DNA of 64,000 bases from Cryptomeria japonica. Taxonomy: Eukaryota > Streptophyta > Pinopsida > Cupressales > Cupressaceae. Shown one piece after another: positions 1 to 9,909 of the stretch. The stretch spans positions 104,398,796 through 104,462,795 of the forward strand of contig NC_081412.1 in the NCBI RefSeq assembly GCF_030272615.1. Direction: 5' to 3'. Position numbers and translations under genes: made by a program. Each line of letters begins with the position of its first letter. The first letter of the stretch is position 1. The notes beneath the pieces were generated by a model. That model was not told the DNA's origin and ran no database searches. It saw only the letters and a program-made list of their open reading frames with translations.

Positions 1-767
1 TCAATATCTAACTGGTATGAGCAATTTTCAACTTAAAACATGTAGAACATATTAATAGTGTGTACTAGTAAACAAAAAGTAATGCAATAAACATAGATAA
101 CAGTAATCACATGAAAAACACACCATAACACAATGATTTAACGAGGAAACCCAGTGTGGGAAAAACCTTGGTGGGATTTGTGACCCACAATATTCACTTA
201 CTGGCCAATAAGAGAATATTACTACTACAAGAGGGGCCTCCACATATAGGAAGGCCAAGTGCCTAGAGCTCACTGCTCAAAATAGAAGTCTCACTGACTT
301 ACAAAATGGATTATATGAATCCAGTGTCTTGTACTGCTTCAAAATAGCATCTATAATGCCAGATCCAGTACCAGTTTCTGCTCTGCTTCTTACATAAACC
401 CTTAACCTATAATTTGCATAATAGGTCTGCCTTATTTCATCTAATTACATTCCTCCATAATAATCCTACATCCTTACAATGTTCTATGATGAACTCTCTT
501 ATATAAGAGTCATTTTACATCTTGCCAAGTTGGCTTACAATGTTTTTACAATAATAAACAAAATATGTTACAATAAAATTCTTTTCGGCCTCTGTGTCAA
601 TATGCTTCCTTTCACTACCGGTGCTGGTGGTCTAAGTACCGGTGTAGAGTCTGATCTTGCTAGTGCTGGTGGAATGCCTTGCTGGTGTCATAGGATTGTA
701 AGGTTGCCATCAATGACAAAACCTTCAATCACCTATAATGTCTCATTGGAGTGTGCATTTGCCAACA
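1..767 (-). mobile_element. Partial Copia-type LTR, cut by window edge
   Basis: Read on the minus strand, this starts at 767 with TGTTGGCAAATGC, a terminus typical of plant Copia LTRs. Around 140-190 it has a segment complementary to CCCAGTGTGGGAAAAACC, also common near the 3' part of plant Copia LTRs. The other end lies outside the window, so neither a second LTR nor an internal region can be seen. It abuts the polypurine tract of element D at 770-790, so it probably inserted within the first bases of D's 3' LTR. The 147-codon open frame at 479-922 crosses this junction and is not a gene. Confidence 0.5.
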
Positions 768-769
768 CA

Positions 770-790
770 TTTAGCCTCCACTTTAGTGGG
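770..790 (-). other. Polypurine tract of D
   Basis: On the minus strand this reads CTAAAGTGGAGGCTAAA, close to A's CTAAAGTGGGGGCTAAA directly before its 3' LTR. It primes plus-strand DNA synthesis. The LTR should start at 769, where only the first two bases remain before the Copia LTR. Confidence 0.6.
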
Positions 791-3050
791 ATTATGGCTT
801 ACGCCACTACTGCTAGTAAAGTAGAAGAAAGAGAGAGAGAGATGAAGATGAGAGACATGGAGAAATACCACAAGGAATATAAAACACCACTAATATTAAG
901 GAGTAAAATTCCCCAATCTTAGGATCTCAACTCACGCCAACATATGCAAGAGAAACCAAAACAAAATGGCACAAGACACACACAAAAAAAAGACAAAGCA
1001 CAAAAAGACAATGGTCCAAGAACAAGACACAAGATGACAAACTAATTAGGATGCAAAGACCAATGCCTTCACATAAACATGAGTGATCACATAAAAGAGA
1101 AAAGATGAAATCATCTATGAACCATCAATAGTAAAACTATGAGTTTATGAGAGGAAGAAGAGAGAGAATATGAGTACACACTTTGGTGATCCATGAGAAG
1201 AAATGTGAAGAAGAAATAAACCATGGACGTCTCACCCCTAAGAATAGGTAATCCATGGAGAGAAGGACATGGAAAATCCTGCCCCTAGAGCCTATCTAGG
1301 TGATCCATGTAAAGGGAGAGAGTGATAACACCGTTAGTTCCACTCAACCTCATGCACATATGTGCAAGTGAGGTTAAAAGTGCCTCATAGGAGTCTATGC
1401 TTGAGTACGCTACAACTTGTATAGAATGTTTAGTACAAGTATCAAGAAAGGTGTCACATCCCACTCTAAGAGTTTGTGCTCCGGTTTTGAGAATAATCAC
1501 CCCGCATAAAAGAAAAGTGGCCTCATCTCTCTCTAAGAGACCATGATGTGGTTCTAAGAATGACCCACTATACAAGAGAAAAGTGATGACATCTTGCTCT
1601 AATAGTTTTCCCTCTAGTTCCAAGAATTTCCCACTATACAAGAGAAAAGTGACAACATCTTTCTCTAATAAGCTTCCCTCTAGTTCCAAGAATATTTCAT
1701 TGTACCATGCATGAGAGACGTATAGTACAAAGGAGAAGTGTGTGTTTCACCCCCTTAAGATGTGAACATAGGTCAATGTTGATATCTTAAGGAAATAAGA
1801 ACAAGTATACCTACCTTCATCACAAAGAAGATATCCGCTATGCAAAAATGTCATAAATCCAAGCAAGAGAGGGAATACTCTTCAAGCAAGGATAAGATAG
1901 TTGAAAAGAGATATCTTGTTGTAAGTGTAAAGGTGATCCTTGGAGGAGAAGAGATCTTCATTCAAAAGACATATACCCCCAAGAGGAGTTGTCTTAGACA
2001 AATATAACATATTCTAGAACAAGAAAAGGAAAGAACAAGAATGAAATCCTTCCTCCTATTTTTAGGTAAAAGGGATCCTTGATGAGGGATGACTCACTTT
2101 TATCCCCCAGAGGGATGGGCTAATTTATCATAGATGTACATTACCAAGTGTAAAAGATGTCATAGTCAAGCAATAACACCTCTTGTATAAGAGATAATCC
2201 TTGAGTGAACAACAATAATTCCACACAAGGAATGACATCAAGTAATAGAACTCACGCCATCCACTTAATAGGAAAAAGTGGATCCCTAGAGAAAGAGAGA
2301 GAGAAGGATCATTGCCCCCTAATCTAAGGGACAATGAGAAGAGATTGAACAATCTACTAGAGAGAGATTAAACATAAGAAAATGTGCAATAAACTTACAT
2401 GAACACATGCAAGAAAAGACATTAGTAATTATAAAATACATGTCTCAAGAAGTGGTAATCTTCAAAAGGAAGAGAGAAAAAGAATCATATATTCCCCAAG
2501 GGGGATTAATCATAAAAGCATACCATTGTAATAAATGATAATTATGTATGAAAAATGAAGCTCCTAAAAGAAATAATGATAAATGAGAAAGAAAGAAAGG
2601 AAAGGAGTGAAAATCCTTGCCCCCCAAGTGAGGAGAACAAGGAGAAACATTACACATTTTCTGATGGTGAGTAGTTTTAAGTGATATGCCATCCTAGTGG
2701 AACAAATCCTTTCAAGGAAGGGATACATACTTCACAAGAGATCATTCCTTGCTAAGGGGCATATCATACTTGCAAATAATCGAAACCATAGAAGAGGTAA
2801 GATTTCCAAGAGAATGAAGGAAAAAAAAGAAGTGCAATACTCATTAAAGATGTCCTTATCCAAGAAAAGAAGAAAACCAAAGAATAATTATATGCTCACA
2901 TAAGAATAACCCTATGCAAGAAAAGAGATCTAATAATGAATAATGCATAAAGATAGAGATAAATGTTTAGAAATAAGAAGATAAATGGACTTCATGTTTC
3001 TGCCCCAAAGTATGTTAAAGTGAAACAATACCACCACTAATGATAAAGAG
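791..3050 (-). mobile_element. 3' noncoding region of D
   Basis: There is no credible gene here. Short open frames on both strands lack any recognisable domain. From about 1150 to 3050 the sequence corresponds, in reverse complement, to A's 8280-9420. Shared landmarks are the GGATCACCTAGA-type segments, the segment with 'agcacagactcttagag', the segment before 'ggatccactttttcctat', and the GGGGGCTC block where A inserted. About 800-1150 is purine-rich (GA repeats) and shows only weak similarity to A. Confidence 0.6.
1447..1700 (-). repeat. Tandem 69-bp repeat in D 3' region
   Basis: Three to four imperfect copies of a unit of about 69 bp. Because 69 is a multiple of three, an open frame on the minus strand (1689-1285) repeats a 23-residue peptide with the recurring pattern LLExDxxTFLLYSGxFLE. 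The frame has no known domain and lies in what is otherwise 3' noncoding DNA. I read it as a repeat that happens to stay open, not as a gene. Confidence 0.55.
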
Positions 3051-3573
3051 CCCCCTGTAGCGTCGTAAATTGTACGCACTTGCTAGGGTGGTACAATTTC
3101 ACACCTAGTTTAGCACCCGCCTTGGCGCATTTTGCATTTTGCATTGCATTTCCCCTTTAGCACTTAATTAATTAAATTAATTAGGTCTAGGGTTCTATTT
3201 TATCATCTCCTATATCATAAAGTTGGGCCCTTTCATTAAAGTGTGCCCCTTTCAATTTATTCCTCCATTACATCATTTAACCAAAAACCCTGATTAGGTC
3301 CTATTTTGAACTTGGGGGCTTGATTTCGGGGGTCAAAACATCTCGAAATCACCTGTAACTTCGGGATTCTCTCTAAAATCATCATATCCGACGGCCCTGA
3401 AAATTCGGTGAAAAGTTGTCGGGACCGTGGCGCCCGGTGCACATGGTCCCGGACATTTTTCCTGAAATTTTGGGAGCGCGATCCAATCATAAAATAAAGC
3501 TTAACCCCAAGAAATTGGCGGGAGATTCAATCTCTAAGTCGGCCTAAAGTTGAAATTAAGACCTAGGGTTTCA

Positions 3574-3580
3574 TATATAA
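3574..3580 (+). promoter_or_regulatory. TATA-like box in A 5' LTR
   Basis: TATATAA followed by a pyrimidine-rich stretch (gctctctttcttc), the usual look of a plant LTR promoter. The same box is at 10428-10434 in the other LTR. Confidence 0.5.
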
Positions 3581-4189
3581 GAGCTCTCTTTCTTCATTTG
3601 AAGGGATCCGATTTTTGTTTTCAGGACCTCATATGCAGTGAAAGAGCAGATCTTTGAAGACTTCAATAACATTCAACATCCATCCATCAAGCATTTATCA
3701 ATTTCATTCATCCATTTAGGGCTTGGAAGACATTGAAGAACAATAGGAGATTACCGACTGAAGATTGGCTTGTACCCCTCCCTTGGGGGTTGGGTATGAT
3801 TTCATGTTGTTTTCATGTCTTTGCATAAGCTTCAATATATCACTTATTCATGCTTTAGATCACTTTGCGTCTTGATTTAGAGCATTGACATTATCATTTA
3901 GAAGCAATTAGGGTTTACTTTCTAGGTTGCTCTAGTTTGCTTTCTTGCATTTAAGGACCTTGCACACACACTAGGTCTGCACACACAATACATTTTACAA
4001 TACAACTTGGCTATTTGTGGAGGTGGAAATCACCAAAGCTGGGGTTTGACTAAGGCAAAACCCTATATAGCCGCCCATACCCTTTTCAGATATAAGTGCA
4101 GGTTTCGGGACTCGGACAACGCTGCAGGTTGCAGATCCGGGAGAAGCAGACTGAGACAGACCTTCATACCAAATTTCAGATCAAAAGAC

Positions 4190-4282
4190 CAGGACAGGGG
4201 CGTGGGGTGCCCTGGTCCTACCAGGACAGGGGCGCTGGGCGCCCTGGTCCTTGGGACAGGGGCGCTGGGCACCCTGGTCCTC
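4190..4282 (+). repeat. GC-rich palindromic triple repeat in A LTR
   Basis: Three units of about 31 bp, each reading roughly GGACAGGGGCGC, a short loop, then GCGCCCTGGTCC. Each unit can fold on itself. The array lies downstream of the TATA box, so it should be in the transcript. The copy in the 3' LTR is at 11041-11133, where units differ mainly by C/T and G/A changes. Confidence 0.75.
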
Positions 4283-4725
4283 CTGACAGACAACATTTTC
4301 AGCATTTTTGACAGCTTTTCCAGAGTGCAAAACAACAGTTTTCGGAGCAGTTTCAGGGACAGAATCAGGACAGTGGTGCTCGCGCCCCTGTCCCAAACAT
4401 TTTCAGTCAGATTTTAACTCCGGGTACGCATTTACATTCTTATCTTATCCTTGTGTTTACAGCTTTCCATCATTTAAGTTCAATTCTGTAATCTTGTTAT
4501 TAGTTCATACTTGCACTTTGGGGTTAGGGATTGAACTTGCATCATTTCATCTTTCAATTACAACAAAGGAATAGAAATCCTAATAGGTAGCCCGTGGCTC
4601 TCTCTTCCACAAGAAGAGGTAGCCAATTGTGTGATAGCTCTAGGCTCTTTCGTATTCCACAAGTGTGTGGTTGAAAGTGAGATTAGGGCATGTTTTCTTA
4701 GTGTCACTTTTTCTACCCCACATTT

Positions 4726-4745
4726 TGGTGAACCCGACGTGAACT
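4726..4745 (+). other. Primer-binding site of A
   Basis: TGGTGAACCCGACGTGAACT begins three bases after the LTR, where minus-strand synthesis is primed by a tRNA 3' end. Element B has the same sequence with one change. It is not the common initiator-Met site (TGGTATCAGAGC); I could not assign the tRNA from memory. Confidence 0.75.
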
Positions 4746-5050
4746 CCAATCTTCTCTAATTCTGATTTATGTTTTCAAATTTGAGTGTTTTCAAATTCAA
4801 ATTTGTATTTAAAAGTTTTAATTTCTTGCAAGATTCAAAAAATTTAGAGGAAATTTTTGCTAAAACCCTAATTTTTTCAATTCAAAGTTGAACTTGTGGA
4901 TAGCTTAATTGGATCAATAATTTCAAATCTGATTTAGGAACTCATTTGAATCATAAATTTCATTTTTCTAAATCTACATTTTAAGCGCTTGCATTAAACA
5001 TTTCCTTCTATTTTGCATGTGTTATCATTTGAAAGAGGAAAATTATTGTC

Positions 5051-7267
5051 ATGATGCATTCATTTCATAGATGTGATAATGGGTTGGCTTCCCTTGTTTC
5101 AATTTTTCCTTCTCCTAAAGAACCTCCCCTCATCCATAACAACATTTTAGTGTCTAAAAGAGTTGCTACCAATCCCTTTGAGACTCTCCCATGCTCTAAG
5201 GACGAAGACTTTAAGAGTGATCTTGGCAATTCTCCTAAAATGTGCCCTTCCTATTTAGCTATCCTAGAGGAAGAGAATGATATCATAAACACCTTTCTTA
5301 ATGTTACTTCACCTTCCCTACATGATGCCTCTCTAAGTGAAAAGGTATTGATGGACATTGACTTATTTTCTCCTAAAGTTGGTCCTTCCAATGGGGGCAT
5401 GTTAGTGCAACAAGAGGTTATGAACACTTCTTTCAAAGATCTTCTTCCTAAGCATGAATCTTTGGAGAAATATGTTCATGTTCCTCCTAAAAAACACTCC
5501 CTTCATAAGGATCCTTTTGTGCAAGAAGATGACATTATCCCTACATTTCCTAGTGATGGCATTTCCTTTTCCAACAAAATTCCCACTAGAGATGATGAAT
5601 TAATGATAAATGCTTACCCTTCTCCTAAAGTTTGTCTTACCCATAAGCATCCCTTAGAGAAAGAAGATGAAATAATAAGCAATTTCCTTAATTCTCTCTC
5701 CCCTAAAGATCATATTGAAGATATTTTGAGGAAAGAGGATGAGTTTAACACATCTATTGATGCTCTCCCTTCTAAGGATGAGGAATTAATAAACAATGTT
5801 ATCTCCTCTCCCGAAATTGACAATACTTCAAACATTCCTTTCAACAACTTCACTATTTGGGATGAACCATTAGAAGAAGGTGTAGATTATTCTCTCTCCC
5901 TTGATAATTTCTCACCTTCCTTGAATCTCAATTATTCTCCCTCTAAAAATAAAGCATCTCCCTCTCCTCAACTTGGTTCTACTCATAAGGATACCCTAGT
6001 TCAAAGCAAGATGGTTAACATCTCTTTCAAAGATCTCCCTCTCAAAAGTGAGACTTTAGAGAGTAGTGTTGATCCTTCTCCTAGAGAGTTTATTCCCCAT
6101 GAAGATCCTTTGATGATAAAGGATGATATGACCTTTCCTAGTATTACTTTTCCTACTAGAACATCAATGCCTACCCCTTGTCTCTCTCCTAAAATTGATT
6201 TAATCCATGATAAGATTTTAGTGCAAGAGAAGACTATCAATAATTCTTCCAACACTTTTTTTCTTTCTTCTAAACCATCCTCAATCAATTTGATACATGT
6301 GAATGAGACAGCTAACAAACCTCTCTTCACTGTCCAAGGTGCTTGTCCTTCTCAAAATCCTCAACCTTTAAATAAGCCTATCTTAGTGGTTCAAGGTGGT
6401 TATGCTAATGATTCTTTTTGCACTCCTAACAAACCTATTATTACTGTGCAAGGAGGTTATTCTTCTAAGAGCCCTTATGAGTATTCTAAGCAACTGACTA
6501 GAGAGAGTTATCATGCGGTTTCTCATACCTATAACACAAGAAACAATAGGCAACCTAATCCTCCTCCAGTTATTCCAACTTCACTTCCTCCTTCCCAACC
6601 CATTCTTCCGCAAGCTCCACGTATTTCACAAGTTCTTGGTAAGGAATATGATCTCATAGAACAACTTAAAGCTACCCCTGCTAAGATATCCCTTTGGGAT
6701 TTGATCCAAACTTCTTCCGCTCATCATGGAATGTTACAAGATGCCTTGAAAGATTTGAATGTTCCTCCACCTAATACATCTAGTAATATAGTGTCTTTGG
6801 TTAACTCTGTGATGAATCCTAAAGCTCAGATTGTGTTTACCCAAGATGAGTTGCCTACTAGTGAAATTCAACATCAATATGATCCCTTAATGATTGTGGT
6901 TATCATAAATGACACTTCTATAAGACGAACACTGGTAGATAATGGTTCTGGCCTTAATGTATGTAGCATTAATCTATTGCATAAGATGAATGTGGATACA
7001 TCCCTTATTGAGCCTGACTCTCGTCCCATTCGAGGCTTTGATAATGTGGCTAAGTCTTCATTAGGTATTATCACCTTACCCATCACAGTGGGACCTGTTA
7101 CTTTGCCTACTCCTATCCATGTTATGTCGGGAAATCTATCATACAACTTGTTATTAGGGAGACCTTGGATTCACAGTATGCAAGCTATCCCCTCTACATT
7201 GCATAGACAAGTTAAATTCATTTATAACAATAAGACATATACCTTGATAGGTGATACTAATCTTTAG
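5051..7267 (+). CDS. Gag-like protein with C-terminal retropepsin-like domain (element A)
   Basis: A 738-codon open frame. Residues 1 to about 440 are low complexity, rich in Ser, Pro, Lys, Asp and Glu, with a degenerate recurring pattern (SPK, then a hydrophobic/His segment, then EDD/KDE, then F.SPS). Three short repeats of NKPxxxVQGGY follow at about 424-475. The last 130 residues look like a retroviral-type aspartic protease: a DNGSGLNVC motif where D[ST]G is expected, then a GIITLPI strand and LLLGRPWIHS, matching B's protease region. The active-site motif reads DNG rather than DTG/DSG, so activity is uncertain. The frame starts at the first of two adjacent ATGs. It ends at a TAG, but the same frame continues to 8230, so the stop may be a C-to-T change. 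Confidence 0.8.
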   Translation: MMHSFHRCDNGLASLVSIFPSPKEPPLIHNNILVSKRVATNPFETLPCSKDEDFKSDLGNSPKMCPSYLAILEEENDIINTFLNVTSPSLHDASLSEKVLMDIDLFSPKVGPSNGGMLVQQEVMNTSFKDLLPKHESLEKYVHVPPKKHSLHKDPFVQEDDIIPTFPSDGISFSNKIPTRDDELMINAYPSPKVCLTHKHPLEKEDEIISNFLNSLSPKDHIEDILRKEDEFNTSIDALPSKDEELINNVISSPEIDNTSNIPFNNFTIWDEPLEEGVDYSLSLDNFSPSLNLNYSPSKNKASPSPQLGSTHKDTLVQSKMVNISFKDLPLKSETLESSVDPSPREFIPHEDPLMIKDDMTFPSITFPTRTSMPTPCLSPKIDLIHDKILVQEKTINNSSNTFFLSSKPSSINLIHVNETANKPLFTVQGACPSQNPQPLNKPILVVQGGYANDSFCTPNKPIITVQGGYSSKSPYEYSKQLTRESYHAVSHTYNTRNNRQPNPPPVIPTSLPPSQPILPQAPRISQVLGKEYDLIEQLKATPAKISLWDLIQTSSAHHGMLQDALKDLNVPPPNTSSNIVSLVNSVMNPKAQIVFTQDELPTSEIQHQYDPLMIVVIINDTSIRRTLVDNGSGLNVCSINLLHKMNVDTSLIEPDSRPIRGFDNVAKSSLGIITLPITVGPVTLPTPIHVMSGNLSYNLLLGRPWIHSMQAIPSTLHRQVKFIYNNKTYTLIGDTNL

Positions 7268-8230
7268 TCTTGTTTACAAACATCTACTTCCAAAGGGAGT
7301 TCTTCTAAACCTTCCTCTTCTAGTGATGACTCTTTAACCAAAATACCTATGGATGAATCATCATCCTCTGATAGTCAAAATTCTTTGGATGAGTCTAAAG
7401 CTCCTAAAGAAGATCCTTCTCGACTTGAGTCTACACATGAAAAGGCTTTTGATCCTGAGAAGGTTCTCACAGAAGACGATTGGGGATCTCTTGATTTTAA
7501 TCCCACCTTTGTAGGTGAGTATAGGGTTCCTCGTAGAGAGCTTAAAGTTAAAAAGAAGGAAGAAACTAGAGATCAATCAATCTTACTTGAACCTATGAGC
7601 AATAATTTTGTGGCCGCTTCTCAAACTTCTTCTCCTCACACCTCTAATTATGAAGAGTTTGATTCTTTGTCTTATGAAAAACCACCTTCTCTTCCTGAAA
7701 TGGCTGTTCGTTATGGTCGTGGTTTTCGCATTTTTGCTAAGCATGGGTATCATGGAAATGGTTGTGGTGCTCATGAACAAGGGATAAAAGTTCCTCTAGA
7801 GACTAATTTTCACAATTATGCCTTTGGACTTGACTATAATCCCTGCAAGCACACTAAAGCATCTAAAAGGCCATCTCTTAATGTGAATGCTATATTTAGT
7901 AGTGATGATGATCTCACTTCAACTAAATCATCTTCTACTTCTATCAACTCTCATTCCCCTCATAAGGAAATCTTGGCAATAAACAAATCTCTTTATGAAT
8001 TCCCTCAAATTTCTAAATCCACTTATGAATCTTTATCTCCTATTCATCATAAAGTCCTTTCCTCTAGGGATAAGGCTCTAATAAATTCCACTCATCCCTC
8101 TTCTAAGATTTCATGTGACTTTTCTTCTTCAATCTTTATCATTTTATACATGTTCTTGATCTCACTTATTGTTGAGAATTTAACATGTCATATTCAAATA
8201 CCTCATTTAGTCTATCATGTCTTTAAATAA
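7268..8230 (+). pseudogene. Continuation of A frame after TAG, with G-patch-like motif
   Basis: Same reading frame as 5051-7267, separated only by TAG at 7265-7267 and open to 8230 (a start-to-stop frame begins at 7349). An acidic/serine-rich stretch is followed around 7690-7800 by a G-patch-like segment (GRGFRIFAKHGYHGNGCGAH...), matching GKGFTMLQKKGYDGYSGLG in B. G-patch domains next to proteases occur in some retroelements and retroviruses and bind nucleic acid. The C-terminus ends in a hydrophobic run (FIILYMFLISLIV). No RT follows. Upstream and downstream parts could make one product if the TAG is read through, but a nonsense mutation is the simpler view. Confidence 0.65.
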
Positions 8231-9909
8231 CATTAATGGCTATTATGTTGCTCATCATTATGTGACATTGGTAGCTCATTTACTGGGGGCTCATTGTCAT
8301 TCATGATGGTACAATTTCAAGTGCAATCATATTTTTTGAGGCAACATAATAGCCTAATTTTCTTGTTCCTATGGGGACAAGAATGATTTCATACATCTCT
8401 TCTTTCTCTTATGTCCAAATATCTCCTTAGAAGATTGTGGAAGTCCTTCTCATTGAGGCAATGATCTTTCCTTATTTTTATCTAAGGATCCACTTTTTTC
8501 CTATTTCGTGGATGGTGTGAACTTTATTACTTGATGTTATTCCTTGTATGCATTTGTTGTTGTTTGTTCAAGGATTCTCTCTTACAAGAGGTGTAAGTTC
8601 TTGACTACAGCCTCTTTTGCACTTGGTAAAATACATCCATAACGAATTCACTCTCCCAATTGGGTTAAAAAGAGCGTCATCCTTCATTAAGAATCACTTT
8701 CACCTCGCAAAAGAAGGAAGTATTGCATTCTTATTCTTTTCTTTGTCTTGTTCTAGAAGATGTTATATTTGTCTAAGACAATTCCTCTTGGGGATAGGTG
8801 TCTTTTGTACAAAGATCTCTTCTCCTCTAAGGATCTCCTTTACACATACTACAAGATATCCCTTTTCAACTATCTTATCCTTGCTTAAAGAGTGCAAAAC
8901 CCTCTTGCTTGGATCTATGACATTGTTGCATTTTTGGGGTATCTTCTTTTATGATGAAGATAGGTATCCTTGTTCTACTTTGCTTATGATATAAACATTA
9001 CACTTTTTGAGCAATGGGTCATTCTCAGAACCAGAGCACAGACTCTTAGAGCGAGATGTCTGCATTTTTTCTTTTATGCAAGGTGATCATTCTCGGAACT
9101 AGAGCACAGACTCTTAGAGCGAGATGTCACACTTTTGTACTATACATATACAGGTTGTAGCATACTTGGGCATAGACTCCTATGAGATGCTTCTAACCTC
9201 ACTTACACACACATGCACGAGGTTGAGTGGAACTAGCGGCATAAGGCTAGACTTTCTTACTCTCCTCCCTTACATGGATCACCTAGACAGACTCTAGGGG
9301 CTAGTTTTCCATGTCCTTTGTCCCATGGATCACCTAGACAAGATCTAGGGGTGAGAAGTCCATGTTTTCTCTCTCATTATTCTTCTCATGGATCACCAAT
9401 GTGTGTATTCATTCTTTTTTCCTTTCTTTTCTTCTCTTTGCATTTTGTTTCCATTTACATCCTTCATCTTGTGTTAGAGAACTCTCAAATCCTCACACTT
9501 TTTGTTGTGTTGGAATTGAGATTCAGTCCTCTTTCTTACCAAATGATTCTCCATTAGTTTTTGATCTCATATCAAATCTTCTTGTGAGCATTTGTCATCA
9601 ATATTCTTTAACAATTCGAAGTGGTAAACATGATACCCTGTTTCAACTCACTAAAATTAGCAAGCCGAAACAGGGGGGGGCATATAGCTACCCTCGAATT
9701 TTCATCACCTTCCTTAGTAAGCATTAGGTGATTTTGTGATCTAACGTGTGTTTTGTAGGGTGTGGTTCCTAACTGTGTACTGCAGATACCGCTGGGGGCT
9801 TCGTTTGACAGACTTATGGATATATCCTTTTTCAAATAATGTTTACTTTTTTGTACTTTAGCTTGCATATGCACATAGTGTTCATATGACCGCTAAAGTG
9901 GGGGCTAAA
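8231..9909 (+). other. 3' noncoding region of A
   Basis: No gene with a recognisable product. The open frames at 8617-8994 and 9318-9727 have no domain and overlap repeats. The region is the reverse-complement counterpart of D's 1150-3050. It contains two internal duplications: about 9005-9050 with 9082-9127 (agcacagactcttagagcg), and about 9265-9300 with 9325-9355 (atggatcacctagacaga). Confidence 0.6.
9892..9909 (+). other. Polypurine tract of A
   Basis: CTAAAGTGGGGGCTAAA directly before the 3' LTR; this is the plus-strand primer site. Confidence 0.8.

Larger units (their letters stand above)
3056..4722 (+). repeat. 5' LTR of A
   Basis: Starts TGTAGCGTCG and ends CTACCCCACA. A TATA-like TATATAA lies at 3574-3580, which puts transcription start near 3610 and leaves more than 1 kb of R/U5. 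Several short overlapping open frames at 4007-4574, on both strands, fall over the GC-rich array and are not genes. Confidence 0.93.

Noticed and set aside
479-922. 147-codon frame as a gene
   Set aside because: It crosses the junction between the Copia LTR and the D element, and its product has no known domain.
4007-4574. Cluster of overlapping open frames on both strands in A's LTR (also 10831-11428)
   Set aside because: They overlap each other over a GC-rich palindromic repeat inside an LTR and have no domain. Open frames on both strands are expected there.
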